DNA from: Penelope pileata
Lineage: Eukaryota > Chordata > Aves > Galliformes > Cracidae
Reading direction: 5' to 3'
Length of the DNA: 64,000 bases
Assembly: GCA_013396635.1 (NCBI GenBank)
Contig: WBMW01005650.1
Span: forward strand, 3,799,647 to 3,863,646
Shown here: piece by piece, positions 27,101-39,100 of the stretch
How the letters are laid out: each line of letters starts with the position of its first letter
Numbering within the stretch: the first letter of the stretch is position 1
Notes under the pieces: generated by a model
Told to the model about the DNA's origin: nothing
Seen by the model: the letters and a program-made list of their open reading frames with translations, nothing else
The model's database searches: none
Position numbers and translations under genes: made by a program

Positions 27101-30100
27101 TCCCATTCAGGTAAGGACAGAGCAATTTTGTGTTGCCTGAGCTCTGAGCCAGCTGCCCTTAATCACAACATTTGCTTTCCCTTAGGTAGCAGATAGACAT
27201 TTTAGTGCACTTGGTGAGCTGAATTCCACTCCCATGCTGCTGGCCAAGGCATTACTTAGTTGCTCTTAGTGACAGCGTGGCCTCAGGCAGACATTTTAGA
27301 CAAGTAGGAACAGATTCTTCAGGGAAGACAGAGATTAGGGCTTCCTGGTGAAGCTGTCATTCCTCTCAATTTTGCTGGAGGGGAACAAAGTCCATATAGT
27401 GCCAGACCATCTGCATCTCCTGGACCACACAAAGTGCCATGCTGGGGCACACTAGGGGCAGGTGCAGGGACAGGATGAAGACACTTACAGCTCCCTCACT
27501 GGCATGGCCTGAGGCAGCACGCACCTTCTTGTCCTAACACCTGGCCCAGGCACCTAGAAGCCCCAGTGAACACTGAGTGTATCCTGCTCCATGAACAGTC
27601 ATACGCTGTGGAGCCCCACCACACAGCCCAGCTATCTCACCCTGTCTCCATCACAGGTTCTTTAGTGCCACCTGAATGATCAACAAGCTGTTCTCCAAAC
27701 CCTAACCACAGGCCATTCAGAACTGTAATACCTTCATAACAATGTATTTCGTTAAGTCTCATGACTACTGTTTCCTCATGGATGCACTGCAATACAAGCT
27801 GATGGGCTCAGAAACAGAATTTTGTTACAGCACCTTCTGAATGGAAACTGTACAACGATACAACCACAATTCACATTCTGCATTCTTAAGAGATCACATA
27901 ATCTTAACAATGTGTCAGGCTCAGTGCACTTCACAAACAAATAAAACTGAATCTGGGGGTGCTACTACAATCATGGCATTTCTTTGTATGTTAACGTCTG
28001 CTCACACCTCTGAAAATATTTATGTTCATTTACTGGCATTTTTAGTATAAGCATTTCAGGAGACAATGCTTTGGTCAAGGGGCTTGTCACTACCCAGGCT
28101 ATCATCAGATTAGTTTGTTTACATTCCTTTAAGGAGTACTAAGTAACTAGAAGGGGACGGAGGAGGGGAACAACTAAAAACCATCAAAAGCTTAACTTAC
28201 TTTTAAATTAAAGAGAATTCTCATTTGACTTTCTGTAATATGCATTCAGCACTGTCCTGAAAACCTTCTTGCTTGTAAGGTTTGCCAGCACAAATGTAAA
28301 ACCAAAAGTGAAGCAAAGCTTATGTATTAGATTATGTATTAGATCTTTTCATCAGAGTAGATTTTAAGTTGTTTTCAATTACAATATCTGCATTTCATGA
28401 CTAGTTAGTCACAAGTCTCATGCACTTCAAAATTATAAATAATTTTCTAAGATTGAAAACCCAATTTTTGTTAGTATTTTGCAGAATGTTGCATAGAGCA
28501 TTTGAAACTCCTGAAATATTTACTAAAGGAATGTGTGAATACACATTTAAAACCAATTTTACGTCTAAAGAGTGTATACTTCAAAAAAAACCTAAACAGG
28601 TGGAAAGAAATTTTTACCTCTTCCAAAGCCCATAATGAATCAACCACAGGCTTGATCTTCTTATCGTTATATAGATTTAGGAGTTTGTCCATCACAATCT
28701 TGATCAGGCCACCTCGATTCTGCTTGAAAAGTAGATTCAACAGAGAAAATCCAGCAATGACTTTGTTCTCCTCATACAGCTTGATGGGATTTACTTTCTC
28801 AACCTGCCACCACTGGAAAGGAATAAACAGCAGAAAGTTTAGAGAAACAATCTTCAAGAACTGTACTAAAAAGTTGACTAAGAAAACTGTCTGTGCAGAT
28901 ACGATACATGACTCCTCTGTCAGTTCTCAAGTAACAGCCAACAGAAGTGGTAAGGACTGTATTTAACAGGCAAAAAAGCAGGTAGCTACTGACTGACATG
29001 CAGAAATAAATCACGTTTTTGTCTCAGGCTTTAGGACTTGGCACTAGAAATAAGGGACCTGGAACTCCCTTTGTACATCTCCCACCCTTCTTCATTGTCT
29101 TAAGAGAACTGCGCAACTTTCCTTAACTTTTGCAAGTAGCTCTTGACTATTCTCAAAACAAGGAAATCGCTTATCCAGCTTCCATTTGTTTTTAGAGATA
29201 TATGTCTTATAGCTGACAGCTTAAAAATGCATTGCACATAGATCCAATTCTTGCCTAGCTGTCATATCAGAATAAAACACATAGATCACAGTGCAGCCAT
29301 AAAACATCTATTTAGCAACATCAGAAGTAACAACTTAATGGAGACGAAGATCAGAAAAGACTGAGGTTAGAGGAAAGTGGAGTGGAATCACAGCACTGGA
29401 ACACTTACTGATTTCGCAAAACTGAAGAAGCTTTTTGTCTCCCCAGTAACCATGTTAGATGAACCTGCAAAAGATGAGTACACAGACACGCAGCTTACTA
29501 AACGCTGACAATCGAGCCATGCACATATCCGGTTTTGGAAGGAGTAGCCTGGATGATTTTAAGAGATTATATGCCTAGCAAAGTTTTAGTTTTTAAATAT
29601 GAACCTGGCTGTTTCCACTCACCATATAAAATGTAAGTCCCAAGTGGTTTGAGAAGACTGAGGCCTTTCCCAGTATTTTCTCCACAAAGACAATCCAAAA
29701 CAATATCTACTCCGTCCGTTGAGATTCTAAGAAGCAAGACAGAAATCTCACGTTGCAAAAGGATTCACAGTAGTTTAAGTGTTCAGGTGACCCTTCGAGA
29801 AATTTCTTGTATTATGCTCGACTACATAAGCTAGTATTTTGACAGATACAAGACATAGGGGAAATTTGCACTCTTTCTTATTTATCTGACAAGTAAAATA
29901 AGACTTTTTCCCCTACAATTTCCTTATTAATTCCAAAGTTTTGCTCCCTTTATTGACATCACTATCTATAAGCAGTCAGACAGACTGAAAAGAAAGGTAT
30001 CTGAAAGCACATACAGGGAAACAGAAGCACACAAAGCACACAGGACTTCAGAAGGCAACAGGATGATTCTAATCTAAATGCAAACAAACAAAATCTAAGG

Positions 30101-33100
30101 ATCTGAAATTAAAACGAACATCAGATGCTCTGATATCAGTCCCTGGCAGAAGACAAAAACACAGGCAGATGGAATCACACCCGAGAATTCCTCTAAAACC
30201 TGGATAACTTACAGATTAACTGAAAACTTCTTCTCTGCAAGTTGCAGGGAACTACTACATACGCAGATCATTGTGACGTAGTCTTCTGTTAACATCTGTA
30301 TTCTCTTTCACTGCCTTTGCAAATCTTACGCTGCTTATAAAGAAATACGAGATGCTTGCTGTTTTGTTCCTTGTAGTGCACAGATCTAAACAGTTTATCT
30401 GCAATAACTTCAGTTCCTAAACTCAAAAGTGTAATCTCTTCCCATAACTAAGATCAGCCCAGGGTTTTTTCATGGTATTTTGCCAGATACTTTACAACTC
30501 TTACTCAGGGGAAAAAAAAAAATTACCTTTTTACTTCTTGCACGTAGTCTGCATTTCTGTCAAACAGGTGAGTTACTGAGTCTTTGATTGCTTCATGTTT
30601 GAAAGACGAAGCTGTTCCAAAAACAGTAACGTTGGGAATGGTTGAACAGAGCTGAGCAACAGCTTGACCCTGCAAGGACATTATATGTTAGTTTACTGAC
30701 GTGAAATTTGGTAGACAGACTTTGCAGTCACCAATTCACTCAGGATAGCAAAATTCAACATCAGACATGCACAAGTACTTCCCAAACTAATTTCTTACCA
30801 GCGCACCGCAATTCAGTCACTGGAAAAAATACACTTAAATCAAAAGGATATCCTGAAGACAAAGTAATTACACTGATAAAATGAATTTAATCTATCAAGG
30901 ACTGTATTGGAAAAGAGTTCTTGTCCTTTTAACAGAGGCAGTGTAATTTAAGGAAAATTGCATTAACTTAAAAGGAACACCAGAAATGATTACTGAAAGA
31001 GAACCTCAGAAGTTTTTCACACCTTCTACTTTGCATTTTCCCCAGAGACCCCCAAGTAACATCAGCACTTGGTACCTCAGAACAGCTGTGGCTGTTTCCA
31101 CATGTGTATCTAACCATCTCTGCTCGCTAGAAGGCCTTGCAGCACTTCATGCCAGAACAAAATTTCTGGCAGATAACTGGTTCTGCTGATACTTAGTTAC
31201 AGCTTTCACTCCTCAGGTTTCTGCTGTCCTAAGAAGGAAGGTCCAGAGGAGCCACTCCCAGCAGCATATAGGGTACCACTTCTTCTAGTTTCAGTAGGAG
31301 AGAGCAATATGGTGTGACAAATCCTGCAGAGTACAGCAAATCTCTGTTCCCTTTTATTAATAACTATCACTGATGTTTCAGAATGCAGGAATAGCCGTGA
31401 GTCACACTAACAGGTCCATTCAGGCCAGGGCTCCATCTTCAAAATCAGGAGGGAGAGGGACAAAATGGCCTAGAGCACAGGGAAATTGTTCTCCTACTAT
31501 ATCCCCTCAGTTCCACAACTTCCACATTGTAAGCTTATTCTTTCTATGCTGATGTCTAAATGAGCTTGTAGGAAGTTCCTGAAGTAAATATTATGTGTAT
31601 TTCATGTTATGTTTTTAATTTCTGGGCTTTGAAACAGAACCATGGTTTCTTTCTAATGCCATGATGAAAATTACGATACTGAAAAAGAGAAGTCATCTTA
31701 CTCCACGACAGGCAGGCCTGACTTCCTCCCAATCTACACAAACATACACACGTATCCACTGACAGAGGCAGGTATTACACTGATGCAACTACTCCTCAGT
31801 TACAGTAAGTGGAAGGAGAGCACTAACAAACAGGAGACAGACCTCTGGTAGCCAAATTCTGCCTCTCATTGCAGCCACATTATTCCACTGGAGATAGTAC
31901 AGATACATGGATATGCCCAGAAGCAAGAAATGGCACTGTGAATCTGAAAATCACATCTAACTGAATTTAGCAGATTCATACTTACATTTACAGCCCAAAT
32001 ATTGTCATTTGTAAACTGCACGCATGACCAGTAAAATCATCCATGGATAAACACATTGCAGCTCATTCCAACCAGAAACTCTGATTATTAGTATGTAAAT
32101 ACCAGTAATCAGTGCTTGGCTTTTATTTACAGTAGAATAATTGGATAATCCTGCATGCCCTGGGGTCTTGGCATCTTCCCATTTAACGCTGAATATAATT
32201 GCTAGTGACAATCATCAAAAGTTGAACATCTCAAAAGGACGACAGCATTATTTTTATATGGGGCACCCAAACAGGGTTAGCCAGAAATCAGCTGCACAGC
32301 CATGTAGAGCTTCTGCAATCCTTTGGGCAGGTACCAACACAGGAGGAGAAGGGGGCAAGAGAGGGATGCACAGTAATTGTTACTTTGCAGAGAAGTGGAA
32401 ATAGCACAGCAATGTGAACAAGCACGTCCAACAGCTCAGAGAAACCTACAGCAGGACCCCGAGCTGCATGCTGATTTGTAGCACGATAATCCAAGACCAA
32501 ACATAAATGACCTTTTCTTTTTAAAATCATCCACTATTTTCCTGGATTGGAATGCTTAATTTAATAGAAATCACAGGCAAATCTCTTCCTGAGGGGCCTC
32601 ATCTCACAAGACACAATGTTTTCTAGCAGCAGAAACAGTTTCACTCTTTCCACACTTCATTTCTCCATTTTTTATCTGCTCAGCCTGAAGCCTCCAAAGA
32701 CATCGCAACATAAGATTACAAGAAAAAATAATCTGGCTTTTGTATCTCTCCTTTTCTCAGCCATTTTCACTAGTAATCCTCTCCTCACTTTCTGAGTCTT
32801 CCAGAAACCATCACCCGCAGTAATTTACGCAGGTACATCGCTGTTTCATAATGCATGCTAGCTGAGTGAAATCCTGACATTATTGATCTACTCTCTAATT
32901 AGTTTTCTGCATTTTCAATCTAACTCAGGAAGACAAGGGATAATGAATGTATCCTGAATCAAAAACAGTGCATGTTTAAAAGGTCAAATATTAAGTAGGA
33001 AACACGTTGCTTTTTATCCTGCAGAAGATGATTAACATTGAACCAAGTGACTGTCAGATGAACCACCACCACAATGCCCATTACCTATTTTCTTCCTTTC

Positions 33101-36100
33101 ACCCCCCACAGAGATAAGCTTATGTAAAACCTCAGCTCAGAATACTTTCCAGCTTTCTGTAGATACTTAGAGCCTAAAACTCGCTCATATGACCAGTATT
33201 CTTTATAATTGGATGAACAAGATCACTGAAGTATTTTGAGGCAATTCCACAAAACATTCTTCTACAGCTTTCTGAAGATCTTAACCCGACGCTGGTTTGC
33301 ACTTATTTTTGTGCAAAGTATTCCTAATGTCTGAATTTTAAAACTATAGGAATAAAGGCTGATAGGGGACTCAGCAAGCTTTCCCCACCAAAACAGGAGA
33401 ACTGAACTCAACCTATGAGCTCAGATGTTTCACTCGTTTCTGTGGAATCCGACTAAGCTCCAGAACAGCGCAGTGGCTATGCAAGTCGCTCTTAAGTCTC
33501 TTTTCTAATCCCCCAAGTCATTTAGCTACTTTTGGATTAGCAGCTCTTGTTTTAGAGGGCTATACATATCAACTGCAAGTATGTGGGGCCCCTGAGTTCA
33601 GAACGTCCACAGTTCACAAATGAAATACGCACGAGTTCTGCAGCTGGAAGGAGCAGCGGGTGGGCTCTCCCTGCTGACTCCTGCCCAGGGCACGCTCTCC
33701 CCTGGGAGCACCCCGACCACAGGGCACGCAGAGTGCTGTGGAAACAAAGCCTGTCTCCCAATACTGGACTTGGCAGAGCAGTCTCGCATCTCTCTAGCTT
33801 CCAGGTCCGTTTGATGGATTCATTTTCAAAGGATCCTGTCAATTTATAAAATTAGTTTGCAGAACCTCATCTAAATGTATGATTATTATGGAATCTGTTA
33901 CAAATGGATGCACTTCTATCAGCTCTAGTTCTAGCAAGAAGACTGAATTTTCTTTACATTCCTTTGCTTTAAAACTCAACTTTAAACATGCAGGATCAGA
34001 AACTTCTCACACTGAGAAAATCACATCAAAGAAGGGAAAAGCAGATTTTAAATAAAAATGAAATAGACTGCTCTGTTCATTTAAACAATTTCAAAGTTAA
34101 AAAAAATTAAATGCCACAGACATTGAAAAGTCAGTAAGAAAAGCATGACTTGAAGAAAATTTACTAACGTAATTAGCTTATTAACTTAACACTATTTGCA
34201 TGATAATTAAAAGGTGTAAGTTACCGAATTTCTGAGAGGCTCTGACCTGAAGGCACAAGCCAGGCCAGTTTGCATTGATTTACAGCAGTCACAGATCAGC
34301 ACTCTTTCATGAAAGCACCCTTTTTGCTGTTCATATTTTGCTATTAAATAAACTAAGCCCAGCCCTGCAGCAGGAGAGAACATAGCAACTACGAAGTAAC
34401 ACCTGGCAAAACTGAGCCTGTGAGAACTAAGAGCACCAGTAAGAAACAATCACTTTGGGGATGTATTTTTGCAGCCCAGAGGTGCTACAGCATTTCCAAA
34501 AATCATTCAGACTCATTCTTGCATAAGAAAGCTGTCTGGAACTGAACGTGAACAGAATCCACACTTCTAAATCACTTTGATGCTGCACACCCATATCTGA
34601 AGGTGGTGCGAAGAGCAAGAAAACTCCAAGAGAAGGCATCTACAGATCTCCTGGCATCAAGGGAAACTTTTCTGTGGTGTTAGGAGAAGTCACTGCACTA
34701 TACTCCATCTCCTGAGGGCATTAATTTTCCAGCTACAGCAGAGGAAATTGGAAACCAAGCGCTCAGGTGAACATTGCAGAGTGGACAAAGCGAAGAGGCG
34801 TTGAGGCAGCACCTGTCACACCCGGTGCACCACAGTAAGCTTCGGAGGAGAGGAAGCAGAAACGAGTCGCTGTGAGACAACAATCTCTTTTTACCCTCAG
34901 ATGATTTTCTGCAACTATCAGCAGGCTGTGTTTTCTCCTCCCCCCTTGAAAAATTGTGAAGTTGAGGTGAAACCATAACACACAGCTGTACCTTCACCTG
35001 GTGCAAGCCCTCGGCACTGAAGGGGAGCCACGCCAGCATATGCCAGCCAAGATGCTCAGAGCACACAAACTGTCAGAAAAGGCAGAAGAGCCAAGGAGGA
35101 GTTAAGCAGTGCTGCCTGTGAGGTGACTCAGCAGGGGACTCAGGGAGGGGACTCCTCCGGGAGCGCAGAGCTGTGAGAGGTAGAAAGGCCTTCAGAGATG
35201 CAGCCTGCTTTGGTCAGGGAAATTGCTTTTTGTGTATGGCTTGCCAAGCTTTTGTGTTTGATTAACAGATAATGCTCTGAGGCAGCGTCTGGAAATAGAC
35301 TCAGGCATGGCACTGGGACTTTTCTGGGCTGCTGAGGGAGCACATCCACTGCTTTAGAGGCATTCACGTGGCACAAGGCAGCGCAGCGTAGAGATGCCCT
35401 GTCTGGCTTTAAATGGGCTAGCTTGGATCCTGAAAGCAGCCTAGCCCTGGTTACACACAGCTCTGTCTGCTGGAGATGGAATAGGAGAAAAGCCCTTGGG
35501 GTGTACATATTAAGTGCAGAGTGCCTATGAACTTCTACCATGAAAATAGCAAGTGCAGTCCTGGGAGGTACTGGGTAAAGGTTTTAGCAAATTGGGAAGT
35601 TGTAATGCCATTGTACAGTATGCTGGCCAGGAGCATCAGAACAGTGGAGTAAATTCCAATTATGCACATTCAAGAAGAACCGACTCAAACACAAGTCAGG
35701 AGTGCTACTTAACGTACTCCTACCTGCTCCGTGCAGACAGACCGAAATTCAGCCAGCCTGTACAATGTTTAAAAGGAGCCAGGATGCTGAGAGACCTATT
35801 GCAGAAGGCTGGCTTTCATCCTGGCCTGCTGCTGCCCTGCAGCCAGCCTGCTCAGAGCCCAGGAAATACACGTGTGTCTGTTGGATCGGTGTGAGCAGGA
35901 TGACCAAGGAAACAGCCAGCTGGCCTTATGGAAAGGGGGTGTGAACACACAAACCTGCTTTCAACCTTAAAAGTACAGGCCAAGGAGAGATTTGATTCCG
36001 AGCATCTTCTCTCTAATCACATCCAAACACACATACTGCCAAAGGAACTATCCCAAGATGAAAGGATAGCTAATTCAAATCAAGGGGCAACAGAAGATAC

Positions 36101-39100
36101 AGAAATAAATTAACTGGCTACAAGTAAAGTCTGGAAATGGAGGATGATTTCTCACCAAGCAAGACAGAGCAGAGAAAATTTAAAAGGATAAATGCAGAAC
36201 TTCTTCTTCTTCTTTTTTTTTTTTTTTTTAAAGAAGTAACCTGATTGTTCTTTTGAAGGGATTCCTGACTTACTAGGGAGTGCCAGTTCTTTGTCAGATA
36301 AATATCACCACATTGGTGATTCAGTTTGGAACACATCCTCAGATATTTGCAATTTATGCAGGGGAGATGCAATAAGAATAAGGGATCCTGCCAAGCAGTA
36401 ACCCATCCTGCCAGGATGACCTACATTTGTTGCCAAGTCAGATTTATACTTCAAATTCAGACACAAGAGCGTGCATCTGTAAGTCCCTCTACTTGCACTT
36501 CCTCTTCTGCTGAGCCTGGAAGCGAAGGTCACATCACAGCTTCAGGACAGCAGTCAATACTTCTGCATTAAAGGCAGCTTAGCTCTAGCACCTGTGAGAC
36601 TGAAATGTGAAAGAACTGGCTAATAATTCTGCCTTGCATCTGAGGGGTTAAGCGATGAAAGTGAAGCATTTACATAATTGTGGTAAATGACCAAAGCTTT
36701 GTGCTGTAAATAGTTGGAATAGGCACCATATAAAAACCAAACAAACAGACATAATGGCAGTGTCTAACAAATCTAAATCCCTGAAAGAATTTGTTTTCAA
36801 AGTAGGTATCACAGACATAGAGATTTGATTTATTACAGTTAGAAATGGTGATGAGCTTTTTGCCCTTTTTTTTTTTTTTAAATACAGCAATCCTGTACTT
36901 ATACTAATTCAATTAATCCAGGACATAGTTCATAAGTTTATGAAGTTGTTCTTAAAATTATTAATGTAATCTCATACAAGCCCGTGCTGTGACTTGCACT
37001 GAATGCACTGACTTAAACAGTCTCAACTGTAAAGAACTAATAGCTTCATGCAGCAGATCAGTCCCGGGGGCACAAGCTAATGCTCCATTTTCTCAGTCTG
37101 TTTTTTCAGTTGCCATTTAGCTACACTTGGAAAAAAAGATATTTGAGTACATATGTGAAGGGAGCTGTTCTACCATGGTCTTACAGGCACTTCAAACATT
37201 AATTAAAGAGTTTTCCAGTTAAGGCAGTTTCTCATCCAGGTATGTGTCCTACAGTAAGTCATACGTTCTTGCAAATTCCTCATATTTTTGAGCATTGATT
37301 TCTATGCACGTATAATAGAAAGTTCGTAAAGTTCAGTGTTAGCCAACCTCCATATTTTACCAATCAGTTCAGAAGGGCACTTACACATTTCCCTAGCTTT
37401 AAGCATTTAAACTCTACATGTACTATACAATTGCATCTCTTGTTAAGTACTGAACTGCCCTGCTACTCGACGTCATCATCTGCTTAAACAGAAGCGTTAA
37501 GTGACAGCGCATGACCAGCCCTGTTCTTGTTAGATCTTGACCAGTAAGAGCAATGATAAGAGAATGCTTTGCAAGATATTAATTTCTTATCTATGTTTGA
37601 TGAGAAACGTGAGTCAGAAGGCCCCTAAAATTTCTCCAGCCTATGTCACTTCCCAGGCTGACAGGTGACAGATTCTCTTAACCTCCTCTGTCTGAAGAGG
37701 TAAAAGAGACAGGAAAACCCAAACAAACACCCACTGCTTCTCCCATTCCAAACAATCAAAACCAACAACCTGACCCTAAAGCAAACACAATCTCTTCTTT
37801 CAAACCCCCCATCTAAGCACCACTGCAGGCCTCTCTCTGTAGATGGAAGGCTACAATACACACTGTCAGAAGCAAAGTTTGTGACTGTCCACATTTCTCC
37901 TCCTGCTTCAAAGAGACAAGGTGCCTCCCTACAACCAGCCAACTTTCCTACCGTGAAGATCATATGATGCCCTGACCTTTTAGCTGAGCAGGAGGCAGGG
38001 AGGGCACTGATCTGGTCGGTACATGGAACAGGAGTTGAGTCTCTGTAACTGAAAAAACAGGCACGTGGGAGTTTTTCAATACGAATTACCTCGGTGTGTT
38101 TTTTTCTCACCATCATCTTCTGATGTCTCCCAGAACTTCCAGAAGTAAGTAAACTGCCTGATCTAAAACACCCTGTCAGGTATCAGCTGATACCATCACA
38201 TGCTAAACATATCCCAGGCACAGAAGTGATCCCAGATGTGAAGACAGCTTGGTAGTTTCCTCACTACCAAAAATATCTGTAAACAGAAATAAGGCCACAG
38301 AAACAAACTGAGGCACTACATAAATAAAGGTCCTTGAGAATTTTCTCTGACTCAGTTTTCTGAAAAAGCTGCAGGATTCTCCTGAAGGGAACTGGGGAGC
38401 CAGAGCAAAGAACCTCACAAATATTTTTGAAGCAGTGGGTTCTTTTTTCTTATAAACTGCCTGAAGTGGCTAAAATAATGATTGTGTATAATGAGAAAAG
38501 AAAATTACGAACTTCCAGTCCCACAGGGAGCCTACTGTCTCATTAAAGCGTTCTGGAATTTCTATGGCATTTAGACACGAACTGGACAGGTCTTCTATTT
38601 GCTGAAAATGTTAATGGGCCTTCTATCTATTAAAGCAATAGCACCAAAAAAAAATCTCTCCCCATAGTGATTTCAAGTTTTCTATTTTATTAGCAAAGCA
38701 CTTAGTGAAAATAATTTGTTTGGTTGAGGTTCTTAAATTTTTTGAAGGATTAACAGACAGAGCATTAGAGTGGTTTAAAGGGGGAATACAGACCCATGCC
38801 TTCAGCACATTTCCTCTGCAATCTTTGTCTAGTTAGCAGAAGGAGGGGAAAATCACATCTGCAGAGTGAGATTTTACCTGTAAGACCTATCAAGCAATGG
38901 GAAAAGCTTTTCCTTTCCAGTTCTAGTGATCCATGCCCTTCCCCTACAAAGACCAACAGCCTGCACAAGGCACACAGCGATTGCTCCCCTTGCAGGCTAA
39001 CCAGCCTCGTCTCCATCTCATGTGCAGCCCTCCCCAGGTCACACACAGACCTATACCAGCACTGCCCACTTTGGCTGTTCTTCCTTCATTTCTGGTCTTC

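Larger units (their letters stand above)
7056..28617 (-). other. VAT1L: VAT1L intron 7 (21.6 kb)
   Basis: Donor GTAAAA, acceptor TTCTTCCAG. It takes up half of the gene. It holds two CR1 3' ends (18657-18847 and about 18897-19062), homopolymer runs at 7555-7572 (T18), 8320-8334 (A15), 13029-13042 (A14) and 22604-22619 (A16), and small tandem duplications. Long AT-rich TAAT-bearing stretches (about 17000-18300 and 21100-21900) could be conserved regulatory sequence, but this cannot be shown from one genome. Confidence 0.9.
28813..30526 (-). other. VAT1L: VAT1L introns 4, 5 and 6 (with exons 5 and 6 between)
   Basis: A compact exon cluster. Intron 4 is 29727-30526 (800 bases, GTAATT to CTTCTTAG), intron 5 is 29465-29622 (158 bases, GTGAGT to TTTTGCAG) and intron 6 is 28813-29408 (596 bases, GTAAGT to CCTTTCCAG). 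They contain no repeats or other genes that I can see. Confidence 0.9.

Noticed and set aside
26882..27196. Plus-strand open frame followed by a good donor-like CAGGTAAGG near 27110, resembling an exon
   Set aside because: A TGA lies in frame just before it, between the open frame and the only plausible acceptor (near 26876). The frame has no usual ATG start, and the translation matches nothing I know.
27190..27680. GC-richer block in intron 7 as a possible gene or repeat fragment
   Set aside because: No frame, tail, terminal repeat or known family signature could be defined.
28502..28966. 154-codon plus-strand open frame
   Set aside because: It is the shadow of VAT1L exon 7 and its flanks on the opposite strand.
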